Positions 9,403-17,429 are shown, counted from the first letter of the stretch. The stretch is DNA of 40,883 bases from Streptomyces sp. (GCF_031181705.1 NZ_JAPSKN010000035.1:1-40883), one strand, 5' to 3'. Notes: a model not told the origin generated them from the letters alone. Translations and numbers: made by a program.

Positions 9403-9521
9403 GGTCATGAGTGACAGTCATGAGGCCCCGGCCGACTGTCCGGCAACCCTCCGTCCGTGGCGGGGTGCCCCGGGTGAAGACCAGGCCGCAGGCAGCGAGG
9501 TCTGCGGCAAGCGCGGACCCC
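9403..9521 (+). ncRNA. SAM-IV riboswitch
   Basis: S-adenosylmethionine-sensing aptamer of the actinobacterial SAM-IV class. Visible pairings are P1 GGTC/GACC (9403-9406 with 9479-9482), P2 GACAGT/ACTGTC (9413-9418 with 9435-9440), the core CCGGCAACCCT (9440-9450), a P3 hairpin up to the GGGGTGCCCCGGGTGA segment, and P4 CCGCAG/CTGCGG (9486-9491 with 9502-9507). The 3' GGCAAGCGCGG segment follows, as in known SAM-IV RNAs. It lies upstream of the class V aminotransferase and implies that high SAM lowers its expression. I compared it with the family from memory; no covariance search was run. Confidence 0.93.
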
Positions 9522-9539
9522 TCGCGACACCAGGGGTCC
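9515..9539 (+). terminator. Candidate expression-platform hairpin of the SAM-IV riboswitch
   Basis: GGACCCCT (9515-9522) pairs perfectly with AGGGGTCC (9532-9539) around a 9-nt loop. Its 5' arm overlaps the 3' end of the aptamer, so it could compete with aptamer folding. No T-tract follows. From 9540 to the start at 9648 I see a pyrimidine-rich leader and a GGAG ribosome-binding site. Confidence 0.45.
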
Positions 9540-9647
9540 TGGTCGACGAGGAGTCTTCCGTGAGTCAGCGAATGCGATAGGGCCGCAGAGCCCCGCCTCC
9601 GCACCCCCTTCCTCTCTCTCCACCCCTGTCTCTCACGGGAGTTCGCC

Positions 9648-11015
9648 ATGTCCGTCTCCACCCTTGCCGCCGACCGGTCTGTATGTGCCCCGCTGCCCGT
9701 TCTGGGACGGGATGTCACCGTGCCGCTCGTGACCGGCGGTGAGGTCACCTACGCCGCGCTCGACTACGCCGCCAGCGCCCCGGCGCTGCAGCGGGTCTGG
9801 GACGACGTCGCCGCCTACGCGCCGTACTACGGCAGCGTCCACCGCGGTGCCGGGTACCTGTCCCAGCTGTCCACCGACCTGTTCGAGAACGCCCGCCGGA
9901 CCGTCGCCGGGTTCCTCGACTGCCGCGCCGACGACCAGGTCGTGTTCACCCGCTCCACCACCGACTCGCTCAACCTCCTCGCCGCCGCCCTCCCGGAGGG
10001 CTGCGAGGTCTTCGTGTTCGAGACCGAGCACCACGCGTCGCTGCTGCCCTGGCGCGACGCCCGCGTCACCTTCCTCGACGCTCCGAGGAGCCACCGCGAG
10101 GCCGTCGGGACCCTGCAGCGCGCCCTCGCCGGCCGGGACCCCCACGGACCCGCCCTCGTCTGCGTCACCGGCGCCTCGAACGTCACCGGCGAGCTGTGGC
10201 CCGTACGGGAGCTGGCGGCCACCGCGCACGCCCACGGGGCGCGGATCGTGCTGGACGCCGCCCAGCTGGCCCCGCACCACCCGGTGTCCGTCGCGGACCT
10301 CGACGTCGACTGGGTCGCCTTCTCCGGGCACAAGCTGTACGCGCCCTTCGGCTCCGGCGTCCTGGCCGGGCGGGCCGACTGGCTGCGCGCGGCGGAGCCG
10401 TACCTCGCGGGTGGCGGGGCCAGCCGCAAGGTCGCGCGGGGTGCGGACGGGGGCGTGGACGTGGAGTGGCACGAGAGCGCCGCCCGCCACGAGGCCGGCT
10501 CCCCGAACGTCATCGGCGCCTACGCCGTCGCCTCCGCCTGCAAGGCCCTCACCGAGGCCGGGTTCGACGCCCTCGTCGCCCGCGAGCGGTACCTGATCGA
10601 GAAGGTGCGCGCGGGGCTCGCCGAGGTGCCCGAGGTCCGCACCCTCTCCCTCTTCGGGGACGACGCCCCGCGGGTCGGCGTGATCTCCTTCGTCGTCGAC
10701 GGCTGGAACAGCTCGCACTTCGCCGCCGCCCTCTCGGCCGAGTACGGCATCGGCGTGCGGGACGGGCTGTTCTGCGCCCACCCGCTGCTGCGCACGCTGC
10801 TCGGCAGCGACCCGCAGACGCAGGGCGAATGCGGGGCGCCGGAGGCAGCGCCGGGGGAGAGGTCCCTCAACGCCGTCCGTGTGAGCTTCGGGGCCGGTAC
10901 GCCGGACGAGCACGTCGAACGGTTCGTGAACGCGGTGAAGGAGCTCGTCACGGACGGAGCGAAGTGGAACTACCGCACGGAGGAAGGGCGTTGCGTCCCG
11001 GACACCTCGGCGTGA
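9648..11015 (+). CDS. PLP-dependent class V aminotransferase / cysteine desulfurase-like protein
   Basis: Fold-type I PLP enzyme of 455 residues, related to cysteine desulfurases and isopenicillin N epimerase-like proteins. The cofactor lysine is Lys229 in FSGHKLYAP; TRSTTDSLN (about 103) and a TEHHASLLPW His that stacks on PLP are also typical, and LDAAQLAPH carries the PLP Asp. No clear active-site Cys loop of the IscS type can be identified, so the reaction is uncertain. The SAM-IV riboswitch upstream ties it to sulfur amino-acid metabolism, for example cysteine/cystine sulfur mobilisation. Its 3' end overlaps the convergent glycerate kinase gene by 46 nt. Start ATG has GGAG 9 nt upstream. 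Confidence 0.85.
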   Translation: MSVSTLAADRSVCAPLPVLGRDVTVPLVTGGEVTYAALDYAASAPALQRVWDDVAAYAPYYGSVHRGAGYLSQLSTDLFENARRTVAGFLDCRADDQVVFTRSTTDSLNLLAAALPEGCEVFVFETEHHASLLPWRDARVTFLDAPRSHREAVGTLQRALAGRDPHGPALVCVTGASNVTGELWPVRELAATAHAHGARIVLDAAQLAPHHPVSVADLDVDWVAFSGHKLYAPFGSGVLAGRADWLRAAEPYLAGGGASRKVARGADGGVDVEWHESAARHEAGSPNVIGAYAVASACKALTEAGFDALVARERYLIEKVRAGLAEVPEVRTLSLFGDDAPRVGVISFVVDGWNSSHFAAALSAEYGIGVRDGLFCAHPLLRTLLGSDPQTQGECGAPEAAPGERSLNAVRVSFGAGTPDEHVERFVNAVKELVTDGAKWNYRTEEGRCVPDTSA

Positions 11016-12163
11016 AGCGGTAGCCGGGCGCCCAGGACGATCATCCGCAGGGCCCGTTCGGTGGCGTCGGTGAGCAGCTCGCCCGCCCGCAGCAGCGCCT
11101 CCGCCAGCTCCATCGGGGCGGGCAGGATGCCGTGGCAGGCGTCCACGCCCGGCACCTGGTGCGCGCCCTCGCCGAGGGTGCCGGCCAGCGCCAGGACCGG
11201 GCGTCCGTACCGCTTGGCCCGGCGGGCCACCTCGGCCGGGACCTTGCCGCGCGGCGTCTGGCGGTCCAGGGCACCCTCGGCGGTGACGACCAGATCGGCG
11301 CGGGCCAGCCGGGCGTCCAGGTCGAGGTGGTCCAGCAGCACGTCGAAGCGGGGCAGGAGCCGGGCGCCCAGGGCGGCGAGCCCGGCCCCCAGGCCGCCGG
11401 AGGCTCCCGTGCCCGGGCCGGAGCGCAGCTCGGTGCCCGGGACGGCGGCGTCCCGGGTGAGGACGAACGCCCAGTTCTCCAGGGCCGCCGACAGCTCCTC
11501 CACCTGCGCGGGCGTCGCCCCCTTCTGCGGTCCGAAGACCCGGGCCACGCCCCGCTCGCCGCACAGCACGTTGTACGGGTTGCAGGCGACGAGCAGCTCC
11601 ACGTCCGCGAGCCGGGGATCCAGTCCGGCCGGGTCGACGCGGCGCAGCCGGGTCAGCTCCCGGCCGCCCCGGGGCAGTTCCCGGCCGTCCTCGTCCAGCA
11701 GCCGGGCCCCGAGGGCCTGGAGCGCGCCCGCCCCGCCGTCGGAGGTGCCCGAGTCGCCGCAGCCGACCAGGATCCGCCGGACGCCCGAGTCCAGGGCGGC
11801 GCGGATCAGTTCGCCGACGCCGTACGTGGTGGTGGCGCCCGGGTCGCGCCGGTCGCGCGGGACCAGGGAGAGGCCCGCCACCGCCGCCATCTCCACCACG
11901 GCCGTGTCCCCGGAACCCAGCAGGGCGTAGTGCGCGGCGAGGGGCTCCCCGACCGGGCCGGTCGCGGGCACGGTGACGATCCTGCCCCCGGTCGCGGCGG
12001 CCAGGGCCAGGGCCGTGCCCTCGCCGCCGTCCACCAGCGGGACGAGGTCGAGCTCGGCGCCCGGCAGCACGCGGCGCACCCCGGCCGCGATGGCGTCGGC
12101 GGCGGCCTCGGCCGACAGGGACTCCTTGAAGCCGCTGGGGGCTACGACGACACGGTTCAGCAT
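10970..12163 (-). CDS. Glycerate kinase
   Basis: Glycerate kinase of the type I (GarK/GlxK) family, which phosphorylates glycerate to feed it into glycolysis. It has 397 residues, close to the family's usual 370-390, with the characteristic N-terminus VVVAPSGFKESLSA, the LVDGGEGTALAL motif near residue 44, GCGDSGTSDGGAGALQALGA near 135 and the TAEGALDRQTPRGKVP segment near 290. The start is supported by a GGAG-type site in the 10-nt gap after the transporter gene, with which it should form an operon. Pairing with a DASS-type anion transporter suggests uptake and use of an organic acid such as glycerate or a related compound. Confidence 0.93.
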   Translation of the reverse strand: MLNRVVVAPSGFKESLSAEAAADAIAAGVRRVLPGAELDLVPLVDGGEGTALALAAATGGRIVTVPATGPVGEPLAAHYALLGSGDTAVVEMAAVAGLSLVPRDRRDPGATTTYGVGELIRAALDSGVRRILVGCGDSGTSDGGAGALQALGARLLDEDGRELPRGGRELTRLRRVDPAGLDPRLADVELLVACNPYNVLCGERGVARVFGPQKGATPAQVEELSAALENWAFVLTRDAAVPGTELRSGPGTGASGGLGAGLAALGARLLPRFDVLLDHLDLDARLARADLVVTAEGALDRQTPRGKVPAEVARRAKRYGRPVLALAGTLGEGAHQVPGVDACHGILPAPMELAEALLRAGELLTDATERALRMIVLGARLPLHAEVSGTQRPSSVR

Positions 12164-12173
12164 GGAGGGCTCC

Positions 12174-13634
12174 TCAACGGGTGACGGACACGCCGAGCAG
12201 CGGCCACACCGCGACGGCGAACAGCAGGACGAGTACGGCGGTCAGCGGGGCCAGGACGGCGGACAGGCGCAGCAGGTCGCGCGGGGTGAACGTGGGGGTG
12301 CCGGGAACCTGCGCGAAGAGCGTGACCGGCTTGGCCGAGGCGGGCAGCGTGTGGCAGAAGCCGGCGGCGGCGGTGGAGGCGAGGGCGGCGGCGACCGGAT
12401 TGACGCCGGCGGCGGCGGAGGCGGCCACGACCAGCGGCACCAGGACCGAGGAGCGGGCCGAACGCGACTGCAGGACCAGATGGGCCGCCGTGCTCACGGT
12501 GATCACGACCGCCAGGAACGCCACCGGGGTCGCGCCCGCCGGCAGCCCCGCAACCAGCCAACCGGCCGCGCCCGAGTCGGCGAGCGCGACGCCCATCGCC
12601 ATCGTCGCCGCCATGAACAGCAGCAGCGCCCAGGGGACGGTCTTCAGGGCGTCCTTCAGGCGCACGGTACCCAGGGCCGGCGAGGAGGCGATGACGGCAC
12701 CGATCAGTGCGACCAGGGCCGGCGGCACCCGGTGCAGCGGCTCACTGCACCACAGCAGGACCACGGTGGCCAGCAGCAGGGCGCAGCGCTTCTCGGCCTG
12801 GCTCCAGGGGCCGGTCACCGGCTGCTCGCTGTGCTCCTGGATCTGCTCGGGGGTGACGCGGACCGGGCCGCGGCGGTCCGCGCGCCGGGTCGTCGTCAGC
12901 AGGACCAGCTCGGCGGCCAGGTGCGAGGAGACCACGGCCAGCGGCAGGCCCAGCAGCAGCCACTGCGTGAAGCCGATCTGCTGCCCGGTGGCCTCCCACA
13001 GCACCGACACGGTGATCAGATGCGCACCCGCGCCGATCAGGGTCGCCACCGCAGACAGAAGGATCACGGTCGGAAACAGCAGCGCCAGCATCACGACCAG
13101 TCGCTTCCGGTCGGCGAGGACCTTCGCCAGCGCGAGGAACACCGGCAGCGCGAGCGCGGCCCGGCCGGAGGTGGCGGGCACCGCGAACGCCGTGACGACC
13201 AGGGCGGCGGTGGTCAGGTGCACGAGCTGCCGCACGCCGCGCGCCCCGCTGACCAGGAACACCGCCGCCCGGCCCGCGAGCCCGGTCCGGCTCACCGCGG
13301 CCGCCAGCACGAACGCGCAGATCAACAGCCAGACCGTGGCGTCCCCGAGCGTCCCGAACAGGGTGTCGCTGCTGATCACCCCGGTCACCGTGAGCGCGAG
13401 TCCGGCGCCCAGGGCGATGTAGGTGTCGTCGACGGACGTCCCGATCCAGGCGCAGGTCGCCAGCGCGAACACGCCGAGCGTGAGCCGGGCGTCGCCGCCG
13501 AGCCCCGGGAAGTTCGCGGGCACGGCGAGCAGCGCGCACATGGACAGGGCGACGCACAGGGCGATCGTGGTGCGGAGGTTCAGCGTCACGTCATCGAGGA
13601 TTCTTCGGGGCGGTGAGTCGTCGATGAGTTCCAC
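12174..13634 (-). CDS. DASS/SLC13-family anion transporter
   Basis: Membrane transporter of the divalent anion:sodium symporter / ArsB-like superfamily, 486 residues with about 11-12 hydrophobic helices. Features include VWLLICAFVLAAAVSRTGLAG near 105-125 and repeated re-entrant-type segments (PATSGRAALALPV, near 153, and the C-terminal half PVAFLAVVITVSTAAHLVLQSRSARSSVLVPLVVAASAAAG region). The start is uncertain: the ATG at 13634 gives 15 extra polar residues before GTG at 13589 (VTLNLRTTIALC), which begins right at the first helix. It is 10 nt upstream of glycerate kinase on the same strand. The substrate is unknown; a C3/C4 organic acid is inferred from the neighbour. Confidence 0.82.
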   Translation of the reverse strand: MELIDDSPPRRILDDVTLNLRTTIALCVALSMCALLAVPANFPGLGGDARLTLGVFALATCAWIGTSVDDTYIALGAGLALTVTGVISSDTLFGTLGDATVWLLICAFVLAAAVSRTGLAGRAAVFLVSGARGVRQLVHLTTAALVVTAFAVPATSGRAALALPVFLALAKVLADRKRLVVMLALLFPTVILLSAVATLIGAGAHLITVSVLWEATGQQIGFTQWLLLGLPLAVVSSHLAAELVLLTTTRRADRRGPVRVTPEQIQEHSEQPVTGPWSQAEKRCALLLATVVLLWCSEPLHRVPPALVALIGAVIASSPALGTVRLKDALKTVPWALLLFMAATMAMGVALADSGAAGWLVAGLPAGATPVAFLAVVITVSTAAHLVLQSRSARSSVLVPLVVAASAAAGVNPVAAALASTAAAGFCHTLPASAKPVTLFAQVPGTPTFTPRDLLRLSAVLAPLTAVLVLLFAVAVWPLLGVSVTR

Positions 13635-13663
13635 ATGAAGGAACGTTCAGGTGCGCCACCTCG

Positions 13664-13684
13664 GGGGCGCGGGGAACTGCGCGA
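13664..13684 (+). repeat. Dispersed intergenic repeat, copy 2
   Basis: Perfect match to the copy 1 core, in the 94-nt gap between the transporter start and the end of the response-regulator gene. The similar flank ACCAGCCACACGCCACCCGC follows. Confidence 0.8.
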
Positions 13685-13728
13685 CCAGCCACACGCCACC
13701 CGCACCCGGCCACGGCGCTCATGCGGCA

Positions 13729-14388
13729 CTACGGCAACCGGTACCCCATCCCCCGCACCGTCTCCACCCGCTCCGCCCCGAGCTTCTTCCGCAGCGTCCG
13801 CACGTACACGTCCACGATGTTGGACCCCGGATCGAAGTCGTACCCCCACACGTGCGACAGGATCTGCTCCCGGGACAGCACCTGCCCGGGATGCCGCAGG
13901 AACAGTTCCAGCAGCACGAACTCACGCGCCGTCAGGTCGACCGTCCGCTCCCCGGCCCGGGCCCGCCGCGTGCGCAGGTCCAGGCTCAGGGAGCCCGACC
14001 TGAGCACCGTCACCTCCGGCGCCCGCGCCGCCGTGCGGAGCCTGAGCCGCACCCGCGCCAGCAGTTCCTCGAACCGGAACGGCTTGGTCATCCAGTCGTC
14101 GGCACCGCCCTCCAGACCGGCCACCGTGTCCCGCACGGAGTCCCGTGCGGTCAGCACGATCACCGGTACCGACACCCGCGCCTCGCGCAGCTCGCGCAGG
14201 AGGGTGAAGCCGTCCCGGCCGGGCAGCCCGATGTCGAGGACGACGAGGTCGAAGCCGCCGGTCAGGGCGTACTCGTAGCCCGCGTCGCCGTCGGTGACGA
14301 CGGTCGTGGTGAAGCCGTTGGAGCGCAGTCCCTTCTCCACGAAGGAGGCGATGCGCTCCTCGTCCTCGACGATGAGGATGCGGTTCAC
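13729..14388 (-). CDS. OmpR/PhoB-family response regulator
   Basis: DNA-binding response regulator of 219 residues, starting at a GTG (VNRILIVEDEE) that overlaps the kinase stop as GTGA. The much longer open frame upstream is an alternative frame of the kinase gene. The receiver domain (1-115) has acidic residues Glu8-Asp9-Glu10, phospho-acceptor Asp52 (VVLDIGLPG), the Thr in VLTARD and the KPF Lys. A winged-helix effector domain (about 125-219) contains LTAREFVLLELFLRHPGQVLSR and ends VETVRGMGYRLP. It partners the kinase directly upstream. A candidate binding site lies at 16192-16210, before the first gene of this small operon. Confidence 0.95.
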   Translation of the reverse strand: MNRILIVEDEERIASFVEKGLRSNGFTTTVVTDGDAGYEYALTGGFDLVVLDIGLPGRDGFTLLRELREARVSVPVIVLTARDSVRDTVAGLEGGADDWMTKPFRFEELLARVRLRLRTAARAPEVTVLRSGSLSLDLRTRRARAGERTVDLTAREFVLLELFLRHPGQVLSREQILSHVWGYDFDPGSNIVDVYVRTLRKKLGAERVETVRGMGYRLP

Positions 14389-15911
14389 GTGGGGTCTCCT
14401 TCCGGTGCCCGGGGTGCGTGCAGGACGAGGGCGAAGGTGGCGCCGCCGCCGGGCGTCCCGTGGAGCCGCACCCGCCCCCGGTGGCCCTCCGCGATCGCCT
14501 TGACGATGGACAGCCCGAGCCCGGCCCCGGAGCCCCGGGCACCCCGGCGGGCCGTGCCGCGCCGGAAGCGTTCGAAGATCACCTCGGTGTCCTGGGGCTG
14601 CACCCCCGGCCCGGAGTCGGCGACGTACAGCTCCAGGTGCGGGCCGTCGGCGCGGGAGCCGATGCGGATGGTCTGGCCGGTGGTGGTGTGCTGCACGGCG
14701 TTCTGCGCGAGCTGCACCATGGCCTGGGTGATCCGCTGTGGATCCAGTTCGGCCTCCACGTCGGCGACCGAGTCGAGCCGCCAGTCGCGTTCGCCCAGGG
14801 TGCGGGCCTTGACGTAGACGTCGGCGGTCAGTTCGGCGACCTGGACCGGTTCGGGCGTGACGAAGTCGGGGCGTTCGGCCCTGGCGAGCAGCAGCAGGTC
14901 CTCGACGATGCGGCTCATCCGGTCCAGCTCGTCGGTGACCAGCCGGACGGTCTCCTCCCGCTCGGCCGGGTCGTCGCCCATGACCTCCAGGTGGCCGCGC
15001 ACGATGGTGATCGGCGTGCGCAGCTCGTGCCCGGCGTCGTCGACGAACTCGCGCTGCGCCGCGAACGCCCGCTCCAGCCGGTCGAGCATGCCGTTGAAGG
15101 TCTCGGCCAGGGCCGCTATGTCGTCGTGGCCGTGCACCGGGATACGGCGGGTGAGGTCCTGCTCGGTGAGCTGCGCGGCGGCCGTGCGCACCACCCGCAC
15201 CGGCCGCAGGATCCGCCCGGCGACCGCCCAGGCGATGCCGGTCGTCAGCAGCAGGGCGACCCCGGAGATGACCAGCAGCGTGCGGAAGACGGTGTTCACC
15301 CGCGCCCGCTCCCGCTCCGGGTGGAAGGCGACGACGAACGCGGCGTCCGGCTCCCGGCCCGGCTGAGCCACGGTGACCTTGGCCCAGCGGATCTCGCCCT
15401 GAGGCCGCCGCAGCACACCGGAGGACTCGGGGGAGACGAAGACGCGGCGCCGGGCCTCGGGGTCCCGGTGCAGGGGCAGGGCGACGGGCAGGTCGTGCGG
15501 CTGGCGGATCTGCCGGGGGCCGCCGCCGCCCGCCCGCCCGACCAGGCCGATCAGCTCCTCGTCCGCGTCCGGGTACTGCCGTTCCAGGAAGACCGTCAGC
15601 AGCCGGTCCGCGTCGGTGAACGGCCGGCCGGTCTGCGGGTCGCCGCCGCGCTCCTCGAAGTTGGCGAACTCGCCGGTCTCCTGCGTGAGCAGCCGGTTGA
15701 CCCGGTTGTCGACGTCCCGCAGCAGGTAGGAGCGGGTGGTCATGGCCACCGAGGCGAGCGCGACCGCCATCACCAGCAGCAGCCACAGCAGGATCCGGAC
15801 CCGGGCGGAGATCCGCCGGCGGCCGCCGTCAGTTGTCGGAGCCGGGGCCGTCGTCGTCGCCCGGCCCGTCGTCCGAGCTGCCCGGGCCGAGGTCGTCGTC
15901 GTCATCGTCAC
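14385..15911 (-). CDS. Sensor histidine kinase with HAMP domain
   Basis: Membrane sensor kinase, 508 residues. After a Thr/Ala/Arg-rich N-terminus come a membrane helix (about 40-62), an extracytoplasmic sensor region (about 63-205), a second helix (about 206-228), HAMP (about 229-282), the HisKA box with His295 (DAGHELRTP), and HATPase_c with the N box (QLAQNAVQH), VADSGPGV and GAGLGLSIVKA. Only GTG 15911 or ATG 15905 can start it before the first helix, so its first 27 codons overlap the end of the Asp-rich protein gene in another frame. The stop overlaps the regulator's GTG. The signal sensed is unknown. Confidence 0.95.
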   Translation of the reverse strand: MTMTTTTSARAARTTGRATTTAPAPTTDGGRRRISARVRILLWLLLVMAVALASVAMTTRSYLLRDVDNRVNRLLTQETGEFANFEERGGDPQTGRPFTDADRLLTVFLERQYPDADEELIGLVGRAGGGGPRQIRQPHDLPVALPLHRDPEARRRVFVSPESSGVLRRPQGEIRWAKVTVAQPGREPDAAFVVAFHPERERARVNTVFRTLLVISGVALLLTTGIAWAVAGRILRPVRVVRTAAAQLTEQDLTRRIPVHGHDDIAALAETFNGMLDRLERAFAAQREFVDDAGHELRTPITIVRGHLEVMGDDPAEREETVRLVTDELDRMSRIVEDLLLLARAERPDFVTPEPVQVAELTADVYVKARTLGERDWRLDSVADVEAELDPQRITQAMVQLAQNAVQHTTTGQTIRIGSRADGPHLELYVADSGPGVQPQDTEVIFERFRRGTARRGARGSGAGLGLSIVKAIAEGHRGRVRLHGTPGGGATFALVLHAPRAPEGDPT

Positions 15912-16158
15912 TCGCTGAGCTGTCGGTCACCGGGGGCCGCGAGACCACCTCGTCGCCCGGGGCGGACCCGCCCGGCGAGGGCGACGAGGGGGACTGGAGC
16001 GTGGAGGTGGGAGTGGGCGTGCCGCGGTCCAGCTCCACCTGCTGGGACGGCACCCTGGGCGCCTCGGGACGGTCCGCGAGGGCGTAGCTGGTCGCGGCGA
16101 TGCCCAGCGGGATCAGCACGACGGCGGACAGGGCCGCCATACGACGGGAGAAAGCCAT
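15829..16158 (-). CDS. Small exported protein with Asp-rich C-terminus
   Basis: A 109-residue protein with an N-terminal hydrophobic segment (residues 8-28, MAALSAVVLIPLGIAATSYA) that can act as signal peptide or membrane anchor. A Pro/Ser/Thr linker follows, then a tail from about residue 80 of Asp, Ser and Gly, with six consecutive Asp residues. I do not recognise a family. It is first in an operon with the histidine kinase and response regulator, and its last 83 nt are shared with the kinase in another frame. It might bind divalent cations or modulate the kinase's sensor domain outside the membrane; both are inference. No clear Shine-Dalgarno sequence precedes the ATG. Confidence 0.7.
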   Translation of the reverse strand: MAFSRRMAALSAVVLIPLGIAATSYALADRPEAPRVPSQQVELDRGTPTPTSTLQSPSSPSPGGSAPGDEVVSRPPVTDSSASDDDDDDLGPGSSDDGPGDDDGPGSDN

Positions 16159-16191
16159 GCGCCCGATCCTGCGGACGTGAGCCGGGGAACG

Positions 16192-16210
16192 GGATGAAGC
16201 CCGGATGAAG
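16192..16210 (-). promoter_or_regulatory. Direct repeat CTTCATCC, candidate response-regulator site
   Basis: On the minus strand CTTCATCC-GGG-CTTCATCC (16210-16203 and 16199-16192), an 11-bp periodic direct repeat, 34-52 nt before the Asp-rich protein start. An inverted copy at 16215-16222 makes a short palindrome with 16203-16210. OmpR-type regulators usually bind direct repeats of about 11-bp period, so autoregulation by the downstream regulator is plausible. Confidence 0.5.
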
Positions 16211-16240
16211 AACTCTTCATCCTCCGCGCCCGGAGGCGAC

Positions 16241-16522
16241 TCAGCTGTCGAGACCGATCGCGAACGCCGCCTCCAGGTCGTGCTGCGAGTACGTGCGGAA
16301 CGCCACGTGCGTGTCCGTGCCCTCCACCCCGGGGATCTTGCTGATCCGGCCGGGGATGACCTCGGCCAGGTCCTCGTGCTCCTTGACCCGGACCATCGCG
16401 ATCAGGTCGTAGGTGCCGGTGACGGAGAAGACCTCGCTGACGTTGTCCAGCGCCGCGATCGACTCGGCGATCTCGGGGATCCGGTCCACGCTGGTCTTGA
16501 TCAGGACGATCGCGGTGATCAC
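16241..16522 (-). CDS. Stand-alone Lrp/AsnC ligand-binding (RAM) domain protein
   Basis: A 93-residue protein consisting only of the RAM domain of Lrp/AsnC regulators, with no helix-turn-helix. The beta-alpha-beta-beta-alpha-beta pattern is clear: ITAIVLIKT, IPEIAESIAALDNVSEVFSVTGTYDLIAMVRV, then HEDLAEVI and the FRTYSQHDLEAAF end. The G-x-Y-D motif that shapes the effector pocket is present (GTYD). The GTG start overlaps the rhomboid stop (GTGA), implying translational coupling. Such proteins may oligomerise, bind amino acids or modulate full-length Lrp proteins; the specific role is unknown. Confidence 0.88.
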   Translation of the reverse strand: MITAIVLIKTSVDRIPEIAESIAALDNVSEVFSVTGTYDLIAMVRVKEHEDLAEVIPGRISKIPGVEGTDTHVAFRTYSQHDLEAAFAIGLDS

Positions 16523-17271
16523 GGCTGGTTCTCTCCCTCGGGGGCCGGAGCAGGGGCGGCCTTCACTCTAGTGGGGCCGGTCGGGCGGCCGTAGCGGACG
16601 GAGGCGTAGCCGAAGCCCAGACCGAAGCCGATGAGGTGGGCGAGGTAGGCCACCCCCGGCCCGGCCGGGGCCCGGCCCGCCGCCAGCCACTGCAGGGCCG
16701 CCCAGAACGGCAGCACGATCCACGCCGGGAAGCGCACCGGCAGGAAGAACAGGAACGGCAGGAGACTGGTCACCCGGGCCCGGGGGAACAGGTACAGGAA
16801 CGCGCCGAGGACCGCCGAGATGGCTCCCGAGGCACCGACCAGGGACTGCTCGGAGTCCGCGTTGGCGACGGCGTAGCCCAGCAGGGCCAGGTAGCCGCAG
16901 CCGACGTAGAACAGGGTGAACTGCACGCGGCCCATCCGTTCCTCGGTCATCGCCCCGAAGACGTAGAGGAAGAGCATGTTGCCGAGCAGGTGCACCCAGC
17001 TGCCGTGGACGAACAGCGCCGTCGCGGGGGTCAGGGGCGAGCCCCCGGACCCGTCGAACAGTTCTGCGGGGATCACGCCCCAGCGCCGGAAGTAGGCCCG
17101 CTGCGCGGCGAGCAGCTCGTCCCCCGATCCGTAGGCCGGATTCAGGCCCGAGGCGGGTCCGGCCAGGAAGACCGCGCAGCACAGCGCGATCAGCGCGTAC
17201 GTCACCGGCGCCGACGACCCCCTGATCGCTCTGCCGCCCCGGACGATCGACGCACTCCACTTCCTGATCAT
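16519..17271 (-). CDS. Rhomboid-family intramembrane serine protease
   Basis: Intramembrane protease of 250 residues, counted from the ATG at 17271 (MIRKWSASIV); 36 further in-frame upstream codons read as Arg-rich sequence and are probably not translated. Six membrane helices are expected. The rhomboid signature is complete: His94 and Asn98 in HLLGNMLFLYVFG, catalytic Ser148 in GASGAISAVLG, and His212 in LAHLIGFGLGF. The active site is therefore intact. Its stop is coupled to the RAM-domain gene. Substrates are unknown. The divergent zinc-ribbon gene starts 159 nt away. Confidence 0.93.
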   Translation of the reverse strand: MIRKWSASIVRGGRAIRGSSAPVTYALIALCCAVFLAGPASGLNPAYGSGDELLAAQRAYFRRWGVIPAELFDGSGGSPLTPATALFVHGSWVHLLGNMLFLYVFGAMTEERMGRVQFTLFYVGCGYLALLGYAVANADSEQSLVGASGAISAVLGAFLYLFPRARVTSLLPFLFFLPVRFPAWIVLPFWAALQWLAAGRAPAGPGVAYLAHLIGFGLGFGYASVRYGRPTGPTRVKAAPAPAPEGENQP

Positions 17272-17429
17272 GAATACAGAGCATGACGTAACCGGACGCA
17301 ACAGCACAGACCGCCTCGCCGCCGTGGACACGCGGGCGGCGAGCACCCGCCAGGCCGTAGGGTTACGAGCCACACGCACCGGGAGGCCGGTCGCGTCACG
17401 GACACTAGAAGGAAAGAGAACAGGCCACG

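Noticed and set aside
12181..13616. Plus-strand open frames opposite the DASS transporter
   Set aside because: They lack membrane or enzyme motifs; the minus strand encodes a convincing polytopic membrane protein.
17271..17379. 36-residue N-terminal extension of the rhomboid protease
   Set aside because: The extension is Arg/Ser-rich without family similarity, and the ATG at 17271 begins a normal-length rhomboid.
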